A stretch of 64,000 nt of DNA from the NCBI RefSeq assembly GCF_004684775.1, contig NZ_SRIC01000004.1, positions 31,020 through 95,019 on the forward strand, given 5' to 3'. Position numbers and translations under genes: made by a program. Positions 47,621 through 56,020 of the stretch are shown here, in pieces. The stretch is from Streptomyces sp. MZ04. Its GTDB lineage: Bacteria; Actinomycetota; Actinomycetes; Streptomycetales; Streptomycetaceae. The stretch's first letter is position 1, and the number at the start of each line of letters is the position of its first letter. The notes beneath the pieces were generated by a model. That model did no database searches. It worked only from the letters and a program-made list of their open reading frames with translations, and was not told where the DNA came from.

Positions 47621-48265
47621 TCAGCCGTGCAAGTAGCGGATGACCGCGAGGACCCGGCGGTTGTGGTCATGTGACGCGGGCAGGCCGAGCTTGTCGAAGA
47701 CGGAGGCCACATGCTTCTCGACGGTGCCCGCCGAGACGACGAGGCTCTGCGCGATCGCCGCGTTGGACCGCCCTTCGGCCATCAGCGAGAGCACCTCGCG
47801 CTCGCGCTCGGTCAGCGGCGCCAGCTCGGCCGCGCGGTGTCCCGCACCGGCCAACTGCGTGACTACCTCGGGGTCCAGGGCGGTGCCGCCCGCGCCCACC
47901 CGCTCCAGGGCATCGGCGAACTCCGCGACATTGGCGACCCGGTCCTTGAGCAGATAGCCGACCCCCGCCGACCCCGCCGCGAGCAGCCGCGTGGCGTACT
48001 TCGTCTCCACGTACTGAGAAAAGAGCAGCACGCCCGTGCCGGGGTGATCGCGGCGGATGTCGATGGCCGCGCGCAGTCCCTCGTCCGTGTGGGTCGGCGG
48101 CATCCGGATGTCGGTCACCGTGACATCCGGTCGGTGCTCGGCGACCGCGGCGCGCAAGGCGTCCGCGTCTCCCACGGATGCACAGATCTCATGCCCGCGC
48201 TCGGCGAGCATCTGGCCCAGCAACTCCCGCAGTACAGCGGCATCCTCGGCGATCACGACACGCAT
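47621..48265 (-). CDS. LuxR/NarL-family response regulator
   Basis: A 214-residue response regulator. Receiver domain RVVIAEDAAVLRELLGQMLAERG with phosphorylatable Asp in VTVTDIRMPPTHTDEG (about residue 55), Thr/Ser and Lys sites in GVLLFSQYVETKYA and LLKDRV. C-terminal HTH LTEREREVLSLMAEGRSNAAIAQSLVVSAGTVEKHVASVFDKLGL. It lies 12 bp downstream of the histidine kinase gene, cotranscribed. The target is probably the ABC genes of the same operon. Confidence 0.95.
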   Translation of the reverse strand: MRVVIAEDAAVLRELLGQMLAERGHEICASVGDADALRAAVAEHRPDVTVTDIRMPPTHTDEGLRAAIDIRRDHPGTGVLLFSQYVETKYATRLLAAGSAGVGYLLKDRVANVAEFADALERVGAGGTALDPEVVTQLAGAGHRAAELAPLTEREREVLSLMAEGRSNAAIAQSLVVSAGTVEKHVASVFDKLGLPASHDHNRRVLAVIRYLHG

Positions 48266-48277
48266 GGCCGCATGCTC

Positions 48278-49669
48278 TCACGCGTGCAGGGGAAGATCGA
48301 CGGTGACCGCCGTCGGCCCACCCGTGGGGCTCTTGACTTCCATCCCGCCGTCGACCGTGCGCACCCGCTGGATGAGCCCGGCCAGTCCGCTCCCGGCCCC
48401 GATCTCCGCGCCACCCTGCCCGTCATCACTGACCTGGAGATAGAGCCGCCCGCCCGACTGGGCCACCGTGATCGCCGCCCGCTGGGCACCGCTGTGCTTG
48501 ATGACGTTGGTCAGCAACTCGGCCGCGCAGAAGTACGCGATCGTCTCGATCGCCGGGGTCGGCCGCTCGGGCACCTCCGTCACCAGGTCGACGGGAATGG
48601 CACTGCGCGAGGTCAGCGTCGCGAGAGCGTCGGGCAGCCCGTCGTCCAGCACGGGCGGATGGATGCCGCGGGCCAGATCCCGCAGTTCGGTGAGTGCGTC
48701 GGTGGCGTTCTGATGCGCACCGTCGATCAGTTGACGCATGCGTCCGACGTCCAGCGGCGCGCCCCCCTCGGCACCGTCATAGGCACTCAGCCGTTGCCTG
48801 ACCATGTCCAGACTCATCGCCACCGCGACGAGCCGCACCTGCGCGCCGTCGTGCAGATCGCGCTCGACGCGCCGCAGCAGCGCCACCGAGTCGTCCACGG
48901 CGAGCGCCCGGGTCTCCTCCAAGTCGCGTACCCGGTGGGCGAGTTGACCGGGACCGAGCAGGGAGCGGACGAGCCAGCGGTCGGTCTCCGTCACAAGGCG
49001 GGTCACCCAGGGCGCGCAGAGCAGGACGGCCGCTCCCACCGCCGCCGCGAAGAAGGTGCCCGCGAAGGTGTCCACATGCAACCCACCGGCAGGGATGGGG
49101 GACAGCACCGGCATGCCCTCCGGATCCCCCGGCTCGGGCCGCTGCCCGAACACCGCCCACCGCAGCGGCGCGGTCAGGCTCACCAGCCCCGTCACCCACC
49201 ACAGGACGGCGTAAGCCCCCAGACAGCCGACCGGCAGCTTCGCCAGCGCGTACGCCGCCGCCCGCCATCCGTTCCCGTCCCACAGCCGAGCGTCGACGCG
49301 GCTGACGAACCTGCCCTCCGGGCGCAGCGGCGGCGGCGACTCCGTCTCCTCGCCCAGCAGCCCCGCAGCCAGCCGACGGTGCACCTGGCCCAGTGCGCGG
49401 GCCAGCTGAAGCCCCGCGATCACCAGGAGCGCGCCGAGCACGAAGAACACCACCGACACCGTGAACCCCGCCCCCAGAGCGAGCAGCACCACGAGCACCG
49501 TCCCACCCGCGAGGCCGAGCGGGAATCCGATCAGGCAGTACGCCGCCTCGGTCCACGCCCGCCGGGTGAACGGGGCGCGCAGAGCGGCACGCACGAGGGC
49601 GCGCGCCCTCCTTGCGCCCCCTGCTGGCGCGGAGTGCTCCGGCGTGATCATCGGGGGTGTGACGTGCAT
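48278..49669 (-). CDS. Membrane sensor histidine kinase (HisKA_3 type)
   Basis: About 463 residues from the ATG at 49669; an ATG at 49693 overlapping the permease stop is also possible. The N-terminal half has about four hydrophobic segments (AAYCLIGFPLGLAGGTVLVVLLALGAGFTVSVVFFVLGALLVIAGL, LAKLPVGCLGAYAVLWWVTGLVSL, FFAAAVGAAVLLCAPWV). The DHp domain has the phospho-His in RVERDLHDGAQVRLVAVAMSLDMV, and the ATPase domain has FCAAELLTNVIKHSGA and DDGQGGAEIGAGSGLAGLIQRV. It pairs with the response regulator next to it. Sited after an ABC exporter, it may sense an exported or cell-envelope-stress compound. Confidence 0.92.
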   Translation of the reverse strand: MHVTPPMITPEHSAPAGGARRARALVRAALRAPFTRRAWTEAAYCLIGFPLGLAGGTVLVVLLALGAGFTVSVVFFVLGALLVIAGLQLARALGQVHRRLAAGLLGEETESPPPLRPEGRFVSRVDARLWDGNGWRAAAYALAKLPVGCLGAYAVLWWVTGLVSLTAPLRWAVFGQRPEPGDPEGMPVLSPIPAGGLHVDTFAGTFFAAAVGAAVLLCAPWVTRLVTETDRWLVRSLLGPGQLAHRVRDLEETRALAVDDSVALLRRVERDLHDGAQVRLVAVAMSLDMVRQRLSAYDGAEGGAPLDVGRMRQLIDGAHQNATDALTELRDLARGIHPPVLDDGLPDALATLTSRSAIPVDLVTEVPERPTPAIETIAYFCAAELLTNVIKHSGAQRAAITVAQSGGRLYLQVSDDGQGGAEIGAGSGLAGLIQRVRTVDGGMEVKSPTGGPTAVTVDLPLHA

Positions 49670-49685
49670 GGTGTCCAGTGTCCCG

Positions 49686-50498
49686 TCAGGCATCACGGCG
49701 TGCCAGCAAGCGCAGGCCCGCGCCGAGCACGAGGAGTGTGTAGAGGCAGAGCACCGCGAAGCCCACCCAGGGGGAGAGGACGTCGGCCACGGGCTTGGAA
49801 ACCGCCAGGGAATTCCCCGCGATGATGGTCGGGAAGAACTTCGCCACGGTGGTCCCCGATGCCCCGCCGATGACCGCAGGCAGCACGAACGTGACCGCCA
49901 CGAGCACGGCGATCGCGCTCGCGGTGTGCCGCGTGATGGCGCCGATCCCGATGCCCAGCAGCGCGATGAGTCCCAGATAGGCCCCTGACAGGAGCACCGC
50001 CCGCAGCACCCCCGGATCACCGAGCGCGGGCTCGGGCACCCCCTCGCCCAGGGCGGCCCGCCCCGCGAAGAAGGTAAGGAACGTGACGGCCTCGCCCACC
50101 GCGAGGGATATCCCTCCATAGACCACCGCCTTTGAGGCAAGGACCAGACGCCGGTTCGGAATGGCGGCGAGGGTGGAGCGGATCGTCCCCGACGAGTACT
50201 CACCGGTGACGACGAGGACGCCCAGCACGCCGATCAGGAGCTGACCGACGGCGACACCGGCCAGCACGTTGTTCGTCGGGTCGAAGGTGGCCGCCTTGTC
50301 GGCACTCGGCACCTTCGTGTTGGCCATCGTCACGACCCCGATGGCCACCATGGAGACGACCACCAGCAGCAGCGCCCAGAACGTCGACCGGAGACTGCGA
50401 AGCTTGATCCACTCCATGCGGACGGCATCGCGGAATCCGTATCCCCCACGGGGCGGGCGCGCGTCACGCTTCAGGACGTGCGAAACAGGGCTGCTCAT
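49686..50498 (-). CDS. ABC transporter permease (ABC-2 type)
   Basis: A 270-residue membrane protein with six hydrophobic segments: FWALLLVVVSMVAIGVV, GVAVGQLLIGVLGVLVVTGEYSSGTIRSTLAAIPNRR (with the conserved EYxxGTI of ABC-2 permeases), FLTFFAG, GAYLGLIALLGIGIGAITRHTASAIAVLVAVTFVLPAVIG and FAVLCLYTLLVLGAGLRLL at the end. The start overlaps the ATPase gene end by 4 bp. With one ATPase it forms an exporter, likely for an antibiotic or lipid. Confidence 0.92.
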   Translation of the reverse strand: MSSPVSHVLKRDARPPRGGYGFRDAVRMEWIKLRSLRSTFWALLLVVVSMVAIGVVTMANTKVPSADKAATFDPTNNVLAGVAVGQLLIGVLGVLVVTGEYSSGTIRSTLAAIPNRRLVLASKAVVYGGISLAVGEAVTFLTFFAGRAALGEGVPEPALGDPGVLRAVLLSGAYLGLIALLGIGIGAITRHTASAIAVLVAVTFVLPAVIGGASGTTVAKFFPTIIAGNSLAVSKPVADVLSPWVGFAVLCLYTLLVLGAGLRLLARRDA

Positions 50499-51238
50499 GA
50501 CGAGACTCCTCGACAGTCGGCGCTGTCCCCAGTGAGGGCGAAGAAGGCCTCCTCCAGGGAGCGGCCCCGTGCGGTCAGCTCCCGCACCGAGGTGTCGGCG
50601 AGCAGGCGGCCCTGGCCTATCACCACCAAGTGATCGGCGGTGAGCGCCATTTCGCTGATGAGGTGACTCGAGAGCAGCACCGTGCGCCCCTCGCCGGCCA
50701 GGGACTTCATCAAGTCCCTGATCCAGCGCACCCCTTCAGGATCGAGGCCGTTGGCGGGCTCGTCGAAGAGCAGCACACCCGGATCACCGAGCAACGCCCC
50801 CGCGATACCGAGCCGCTGCGCCATCCCCAGCGAGAACGTCCCCGCCCGGCGGCCCGCGACGGCGGTGAGCCCGACCTGGTCGAGCACCTCGCCGACCCGG
50901 GACCGCGCGATGCCACCGGCGGCCGCGAGCGCCGACAAGTGATGCGCCGCGCTGCGCCCGGGATGGAAGGTTCGGGCCTCAAGGAGCGCCCCGACCTCAC
51001 GCAGGGGCCAGCGCAACTCGCCGTACGCACGTCCACCGATCCGGGCCTGCCCGGCGTCGGGCCGGTCCAGGCCCATGATCATGCGCATCGTCGTCGACTT
51101 GCCCGACCCGTTGGGGCCGAGGAACCCGGTGACGGCGCCGGGCCGCACGTCGAAACTCAACGCGTCGACGGCGACCGTAGGGCCGTACCGTTTGGTGAGA
51201 CCTTGAGCCTCGATCATCACATCTCCTGCCGCAGACAC
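50495..51238 (-). CDS. ABC transporter ATP-binding protein (drug exporter type)
   Basis: A 247-residue ATPase. Walker A GFLGPNGSGKSTTMRMIMGLDRPDAGQ, signature FSLGMAQRLGIAGALL, Walker B VLLFDEPANGLDPEG and H-loop LLSSHLISEMA. The 'LGMAQRL' signature and the downstream ABC-2 permease define the DrrA-like export group. It is the first gene of a four-gene operon (ATPase, permease, kinase, regulator). Upstream is an inverted repeat with CGCAGACC arms at 51239-51279. Confidence 0.94.
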   Translation of the reverse strand: MSAAGDVMIEAQGLTKRYGPTVAVDALSFDVRPGAVTGFLGPNGSGKSTTMRMIMGLDRPDAGQARIGGRAYGELRWPLREVGALLEARTFHPGRSAAHHLSALAAAGGIARSRVGEVLDQVGLTAVAGRRAGTFSLGMAQRLGIAGALLGDPGVLLFDEPANGLDPEGVRWIRDLMKSLAGEGRTVLLSSHLISEMALTADHLVVIGQGRLLADTSVRELTARGRSLEEAFFALTGDSADCRGVSS

Positions 51239-51279
51239 GCAGACCCGGTGGGGTCGGACAACTTCACGTTAGGTCTGCG
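51239..51279. promoter_or_regulatory. Inverted repeat at the start of the ABC-TCS operon
   Basis: CGCAGACC at 51239-51246 and its complement GGTCTGCG at 51272-51279, with a 25-bp spacer. It directly abuts the start codon of the ATPase gene. A direct GCAGAC copy lies at 51231. It may be bound by the operon's response regulator. Confidence 0.4.
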
Positions 51280-51317
51280 ACAGGGGCCGCCGGAACGTGG
51301 CTTTCCTCCGTCTGTAC

Positions 51318-51333
51318 TGGGGGTTTTCCCCCA
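51318..51333. terminator. Short hairpin after the acetyltransferase gene
   Basis: TGGGGG-TTTT-CCCCCA, 22 bases beyond the stop at 51355 on the leftward strand. Confidence 0.55.
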
Positions 51334-51354
51334 CCGACGCAGAGGCGCCGCGGC

Positions 51355-51897
51355 CTAGCCCTGCGCGTCAGGCTTCCAGTCCTTGACGAGGAGCCCGAGC
51401 AGTACCTCGTCCAGGAATTCGCCCAACACCCAGGCCGAGGAGCGCAGTACGCCCTCGCGGACGAAGCCGTTGCGCTCGGCGGAGCGCAGCATCGCGGCGT
51501 TGTCCGACAGCGTCTCGATCTGCAGCCGCTGCAGGCCGCGCACGACGAAGCCGTAGTGGCACAGCGTCGCGACCACGTCGGTGCCGTATCCCTTGCCGCG
51601 GGAGGACGGCAGCAGTCCGAGGCCGATGTGCGCGGACCGGTTGTGGTTGTCGATGCCCCACAGATTCGCGGTGCCGACCAGCGTGCCGCCCTCCAGCTCC
51701 ACCACGGAGAACGGGACGCTCCCCTGGTTCGTGTCGTCCACCACGAGCCGCGGATCCTTCGAGCCGGGCGTGATCGGCCGCCACGGCCCGGCTTCGGCCC
51801 TCGAGCCGTTGACCACGTCGTCGTAGAGCTCGGCCCGCAGTATCGGGATGTCGTCCTCGTGCCGGGCCCTGAGCCCGACCTTGTTGCCGCTGAGCAT
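51355..51897 (-). CDS. GNAT-family N-acetyltransferase
   Basis: A 180-residue acetyltransferase of the RimJ/RimL type. Motif A SAHIGLGLLPSSRGKGYGTDVVATLCHYGFVVRGLQRLQIETLSDNAAMLRSAERNGFVREGVLR contains the acetyl-CoA binding R-G-K-G-Y-G. Near the N-terminus, LRARHEDDIPILRAELYDD is typical. It acts on an unknown N-terminus or small amine. It is monocistronic with a hairpin downstream. No operator seen. Confidence 0.92.
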   Translation of the reverse strand: MLSGNKVGLRARHEDDIPILRAELYDDVVNGSRAEAGPWRPITPGSKDPRLVVDDTNQGSVPFSVVELEGGTLVGTANLWGIDNHNRSAHIGLGLLPSSRGKGYGTDVVATLCHYGFVVRGLQRLQIETLSDNAAMLRSAERNGFVREGVLRSSAWVLGEFLDEVLLGLLVKDWKPDAQG

Positions 51898-52033
51898 GCG
51901 AGCTTCCTATCCGACCGGGCCGGAAGACGGCAAACCATTAAGGCGTTCAACTACGCGCGCACAGGCGCCGCATTCGCTGCCTTCGCGCTGTTGATCCTTC
52001 TCTCCCTGCGCCGAAGCCATTCGACGCGAGGCT

Positions 52034-52070
52034 CAAACGACACCCCCTAAGGCCCAAACGACACCCCCTA
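52034..52070. repeat. 21-bp-period direct repeat
   Basis: CAAACGACACCCCCTA at 52034-52049 and 52055-52070, the copies ending in TAA and TAG in the same frame. It lies upstream of the hypothetical gene at 52131. The rest of the 233-bp gap shows nothing else. Confidence 0.75.
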
Positions 52071-52130
52071 GGTACGCCGGGCGCCGACGGGCCATACTGG
52101 TCGGGCCCCGATCACCCACAGAACGACTCC

Positions 52131-53282
52131 ATGGCCAAGAACAGCAGCTCATCGAACACCGCCCCCGACACCGCGTGGCTGGGACGCGGGCGCCATCTCG
52201 GCCCCGAGCCCGAGCAGGACGTACGGCGCAACCTGATCGCCCTCAAGGCGGCCGGGGTGCTCGACGACTTCCTGGACCTGGACCCCGTCGAGGCGGCCCG
52301 CTCCACGGTCCTGCACCCGCGGGACGCGTCCGCCGACCCCGGCCCGTCGGCCCGCCGCCTCTTCGAGGCCCGCTGGCGCGTGGCCGACGACGTCACGGTG
52401 CGCGCCCAGCTGACCACGTACGACCCCGAGGCCCGCCGCAAGGACGGCGAGGGCGTCACCTGGGTCGTCGCCGCCGAGGCGGAGCGGGCGTGGGACATGC
52501 ACTGGCCGTCGCCCGCCACGATGTTCTGGCCCGACAGCGACCAGGTCGCCTGGGACCACGACACGGTGCCGGGACTGCGCCTGCGGACGACGAACCACCT
52601 GCCGAAGGACGACGACGAACTGCGCCGCAGGCTGCGGGACTGCACCCGGCAGAGCTGGTTCATCCATGTCGTGGTGCACGAGGCGATGACACCCGACGCG
52701 AAGGGGCAGCGGCCCATCTCGGTGTTCCTGCCGCCGAGCCTGCGGCACCGGGTGGTCGAGCACCGGGGCACGCCGGAGCAGGCCCAGATCGCCGACTTCG
52801 CGATGAAGCGGGAGCTGAGCGTGCGCATGCCGCGCGGCGGCGCCGTCGTCCTGCCCGCGGCGCCACAGGGCCCGGACTACGACGCGGAACGTTTCACGGT
52901 GCGCAGTGTCTTCCTGGACGGCTCGGAACCGACCGAACTCCTCGACAGGATCAAGGAGTTCGCCGTACTGCCGCGGCCACTGCCGGCCGAGGCCGAGCAG
53001 GCCCTGACGCGGCTGCGCCAGGGCTGGCACCTGCTCACCCCGGACGAGGAGCTCGTCCATGCCCAGTCCATGGTCACCAGGTACGCCGAGGCGCTCGACG
53101 CCATGACGAAATCCCGTGACCTGTACCAGGAGGCGGCCGAGACGGCACACGCCGCACTGGCCGAGGTGAATGGTGGCGACGGCATGCCCCAGCCGCCAGT
53201 GCCGGGCCTGGTCAAGGCGGACGGCTCACCGCTGAGCTCCTTCACGAAGGCGTTCGGCCGCTTCCGGGGTACGAACAAGTAG
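52131..53282 (+). CDS. Hypothetical protein, conserved-looking
   Basis: A 383-residue soluble protein without a recognised domain. It starts MAKNSSSSNTAPDTAWLGRGRHLG and is rich in charged residues. Trp-rich stretches AEAERAWDMHWPSPATMFWPDSDQVAWDHD lie around residues 115-145. The second half (QSWFIHVVVHEAMTPDAKGQRPISVFLPPSLRHRVVEHRGTPEQAQIADFAMKRELSVRMP) appears well folded. The C-terminal part ends in a Gly/Pro-rich tail. No membrane segment or signal. It stands alone, convergent with the GntR gene 32 bp away. Its coding GC pattern is typical of the window, so it is probably real. Function unknown. Confidence 0.75.
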   Translation: MAKNSSSSNTAPDTAWLGRGRHLGPEPEQDVRRNLIALKAAGVLDDFLDLDPVEAARSTVLHPRDASADPGPSARRLFEARWRVADDVTVRAQLTTYDPEARRKDGEGVTWVVAAEAERAWDMHWPSPATMFWPDSDQVAWDHDTVPGLRLRTTNHLPKDDDELRRRLRDCTRQSWFIHVVVHEAMTPDAKGQRPISVFLPPSLRHRVVEHRGTPEQAQIADFAMKRELSVRMPRGGAVVLPAAPQGPDYDAERFTVRSVFLDGSEPTELLDRIKEFAVLPRPLPAEAEQALTRLRQGWHLLTPDEELVHAQSMVTRYAEALDAMTKSRDLYQEAAETAHAALAEVNGGDGMPQPPVPGLVKADGSPLSSFTKAFGRFRGTNK

Positions 53283-53314
53283 GGCGCGACGCCGAGCGGG
53301 ATGGGGCGCGACCG

Positions 53315-54064
53315 TCACGGCGCGTCCAAATCCACCTCGAGGTCGTCCGCCTGCGTCCAGAAGCCGTCGTCCGCGTCCTGGAGGCGGGACGCGGCGTGCT
53401 TCATGTGACGGCGTACGGCGGTGCGTGCCGCCCGTTCGTCGCCGGACTCGATGGCCGCGAGGATCGCATGGTGCTCCACCCGCACCGCCTCGATGAAGTC
53501 GCCCCGCCGCGCCTCGTTGGCCCGTGTGACGCGGATGCCGCTGCGCAGCACCTCTCCGAGATACCGCACGGTCGAGACCATCACCGCGTTGCCGGTCGAC
53601 TCGGCGATCGACTGGTGGAACGCCAGATCCTCGTCCACGCCGTCACCGCCTGCCGCGACCGCCTCGTCGATCGCGGCCAGGGACTGCCGCATCCGGTCGA
53701 GGTCTTCCGGTGTGGCACGGGCGGCGGCGAGCGAGGCCGCCTCGCCCTCCATGGCGCGGCGGACCTCCACGATCTGCAGCACCTTGGCCTTGGTGCCGGA
53801 TGCCTCGGCCTCGAGGTCGAGCGGCCGGGTGCGCCGGGGCATGACGAACACGCCCCGGCCCTGGCGCGGTTCGACCAGGCCCGCGTTGCGCAGCCGCGAC
53901 ACGGCCTCGCGGATCACGGTGCGGCTGACGCCCAGCTGCTTGACCAACTCGACCTCGGTCGGCAGCTTGTCGCCCTCGGCCAGACGTCCGGACTCGATCT
54001 CCTCCGCGAGGATCGCGGCGACCCTGTCCGCGAGCCGTACGGGACCACTCACCTTGGAGAACAT
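53315..54064 (-). CDS. GntR/FadR-family regulator of the acid-sugar operon
   Basis: A 249-residue regulator from the ATG at 54064. N-terminal winged helix RLADRVAAILAEEIESGRLAEGDKLPTEVELVKQLGVSRTVIREAVSRLRNAGLVEPRQGRGVFV is standard FadR type. The C-terminal FCD domain has EDLAFHQSIAESTGN and HHAILAAIESGDERAARTAVRRHM with three metal-binding His residues. It is last in the leftward operon, 18 bp after DenD, and probably senses an acid sugar or its phosphate. A GGTCAT-ATG-ATGACC dyad at the operon promoter (60458-60472) is its likely site. Ends Asp-rich. Confidence 0.9.
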   Translation of the reverse strand: MFSKVSGPVRLADRVAAILAEEIESGRLAEGDKLPTEVELVKQLGVSRTVIREAVSRLRNAGLVEPRQGRGVFVMPRRTRPLDLEAEASGTKAKVLQIVEVRRAMEGEAASLAAARATPEDLDRMRQSLAAIDEAVAAGGDGVDEDLAFHQSIAESTGNAVMVSTVRYLGEVLRSGIRVTRANEARRGDFIEAVRVEHHAILAAIESGDERAARTAVRRHMKHAASRLQDADDGFWTQADDLEVDLDAP

Positions 54065-54081
54065 GCTCGTCAGTCTATCCG

Positions 54082-55116
54082 TCAGGCCCCGATCGACCCC
54101 GGCGCGGGCAGCGAACCGGCCGTGATCGCCTCGGGGTGGTCCTCGGCGTATGCCCGTACGACCGACTCGAAACTCTCGTCGGGCGCGAGGCCGAGCGCCG
54201 TGGCCCGCGTGTTGTCGAAGGCGGCGGGCCACGAGCCGACGATGGCCTCGACGGCGGGGTCGGGCGCGACCGTCACCAGGTCGGCGACGGCGTCGCCGGC
54301 CACCTTGCGCAGCGTGTCCAGCATCTCGGCGACCGTGACCGTGAGTGCGGGAAGGTTGACCGGCAGCCCGCCCTCGAGGCCTCCGAGGCCGCGATCCGCC
54401 TCGGCGATGCGGAGGATGCCCTCCACGGTGCGCCGCGGTGAGGCCAGGGCGACCCGCAGTCCGGGGCCGACCGGGCAGATCGCCGGGAGGCCGGCCAGGG
54501 GCTCGCGGATGATGCCGGACAGGAAGCCGGAGGCGGCCGCGTTGGGCTTGCCCGGCCGCACCGAGACCGTCATCAGGCGCGCCACACGCCCGTCGACGAA
54601 GCCCTTGCGGGTGTACTCGGCGACCAGCATCTCGCAGACGCGCTTCTGCGTTCCGTAGCTCGACTGCGGTGTGGGCAGCGTCGATTCGCTGACCACCGGC
54701 GGCAGCGGCAGCGCGGTGTCGGAGCCGTAGACCGCGACGCTGCTGGAGAACACGACTCGGGCTGTCGGCCCGCCGGACGCCGACTGGGTACGGGCGGCGT
54801 CGAGCAGCGCGCGGGTGGTGTCCAGGTTGGCGCTCATGCCGAGGTCGAAGTCGGCCTCGCACTCGGACGAGACCGCGGAGGCCAGGTGGATCAGGACGTC
54901 CACCGGCCGCGCGAAGATCTCGTCGAGGCGCTCGCTCAGATCGCCCTGTACGACGTCCACCACCGGGTCGGCGGCCAGCGGCGACCCGGCAGGGACGAAC
55001 CGGTCGGCGAGCACAAGACGGTCGACGGGCGCGCCGCACAGGGTCCGCCGCTTCAGCAGGGTCTCGGCGACCTGCTGCCCCAGGAAGCCGAAGCCACCGG
55101 TGATGACGATCCTCAT
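54082..55116 (-). CDS. denD: NAD-dependent D-erythronate dehydrogenase-like epimerase
   Basis: A 344-residue extended SDR. Rossmann motif [22 protein letters not shown], then [10 protein letters not shown] (NAD), SSSVAVYG with catalytic Ser, and YGTQK (Tyr, Lys). The [23 protein letters not shown] segment is shared with D-erythronate dehydrogenases (DenD), from memory of the family. It would oxidise D-erythronate to 2-oxo-tetronate. In this operon it is followed by the isomerase, kinase and aldolase. The ATG at 55116 overlaps the OtnI stop (ATGA). The frame is open upstream through OtnI tail repeats, so this start is sure. Confidence 0.85.
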   Translation of the reverse strand: MRIVITGGFGFLGQQVAETLLKRRTLCGAPVDRLVLADRFVPAGSPLAADPVVDVVQGDLSERLDEIFARPVDVLIHLASAVSSECEADFDLGMSANLDTTRALLDAARTQSASGGPTARVVFSSSVAVYGSDTALPLPPVVSESTLPTPQSSYGTQKRVCEMLVAEYTRKGFVDGRVARLMTVSVRPGKPNAAASGFLSGIIREPLAGLPAICPVGPGLRVALASPRRTVEGILRIAEADRGLGGLEGGLPVNLPALTVTVAEMLDTLRKVAGDAVADLVTVAPDPAVEAIVGSWPAAFDNTRATALGLAPDESFESVVRAYAEDHPEAITAGSLPAPGSIGA

Positions 55117-55970
55117 GCGCGTTCTCCTCGGTTGTTCTTGAGCAAGCCGTAGTCCGTGAGCGAGCCGTGGTTCTTGAGCAAGCCGTGGTTCTTGAGCCAG
55201 CCGAGCCCCTCGCTCGTACCGGCGCGGGGGCGGTACTCGCAGCCGATCCACCCCTCGAAGCCCAGTTCGTCGACGACGTCGAACAGATACCGGATGTCGA
55301 GTTCGCCCTGGTCGGGCTCGTGGCGGTCGGGCACGCCCGCGATCTGCAGATGGGCCACGCGGCCGGTGGGAAGGTCCCGGCGCAGCGTCGTGGTGAGGTC
55401 GCCCTCGACGATCTGGCAGTGGTACAGGTCGAGCTGCACCTTGAGATGCGGGGCGCCCACCTCCCGGACGATCGCGTGTGCCTCGGCCTGCCGGTGCAGG
55501 AAGTAGCCCGGCATGTCACGGCCGTTGATCGGCTCGATCAGTACGTCGACGTCCACGTCGGCGGCCCGCTGCGCCGCCCAGGCCAGGTTGGCCAGGTACG
55601 TGTCGCGGTGCTCGGCGAGCCGCGCGGGCGTCGCGTCCGCCGGCCGGAGACCGGCCATCACGTGCACCTGGCCGCAGCCGAGCGCCGCCGCGTATGCGAG
55701 TGCCCGGTCGATGCCCGAGCGGAACTCGGCCTCGCGTCCCGGCAGCGAGGCGATGCCGCGCTCCCCGGACTCCCAGTCGCCGGGAGGCGCGTTGAACAGC
55801 ACCTGCCGCAGGCCGTGCTCGTCGAGCCGGCCGCGCAGTGCGGCGGGCTCGTGGTCGTACGGGAAGAGGTACTCGACGGCCTCGAAACCGTCCGCCGACG
55901 CCGCGGCGAAGCGGTCGAGGAAGTCGTGCTCGGTGTACATCATGGACAGGTTCGCGGCGAACCTCGGCAT
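55113..55970 (-). CDS. otnI: 2-oxo-tetronate isomerase (hydroxypyruvate isomerase family)
   Basis: A 285-residue TIM-barrel isomerase. AGGAGC before the ATG at 55970. Metal ligands are visible in [16 protein letters not shown] (Glu), [15 protein letters not shown] (Asp/His), [19 protein letters not shown] and CEYRPR (Glu). The start [25 protein letters not shown] is the family hallmark. It interconverts 2-oxo- and 3-oxo-tetronate. The C-terminus is unusual: after [17 protein letters not shown] the protein continues in four 6-residue repeats (LKNHGL-type, 18-bp DNA units at 55134-55205), likely a non-functional tail. Confidence 0.9.
   Translation of the reverse strand: MPRFAANLSMMYTEHDFLDRFAAASADGFEAVEYLFPYDHEPAALRGRLDEHGLRQVLFNAPPGDWESGERGIASLPGREAEFRSGIDRALAYAAALGCGQVHVMAGLRPADATPARLAEHRDTYLANLAWAAQRAADVDVDVLIEPINGRDMPGYFLHRQAEAHAIVREVGAPHLKVQLDLYHCQIVEGDLTTTLRRDLPTGRVAHLQIAGVPDRHEPDQGELDIRYLFDVVDELGFEGWIGCEYRPRAGTSEGLGWLKNHGLLKNHGSLTDYGLLKNNRGERA
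55134..55205 (-). repeat. Four 18-bp repeats coding the OtnI C-terminal tail
   Basis: Units of GTTCTTGAGCAAGCCGTG type at 55134, 55152, 55170 and 55188, in frame, coding LKNHG-like hexads. Confidence 0.85.
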
Positions 55971-56020
55971 GCTTGCTCCTGTGGTGGGGCCAGGGCCGGG
56001 GTGGCCAGGTCCAGTCCCGG

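Noticed and set aside
53315..55519. A 734-codon leftward frame joining the GntR gene to sequence over denD
   Set aside because: The upper part is an off-frame shadow of denD and otnI. The regulator starts at 54064 with a normal GntR N-terminus.
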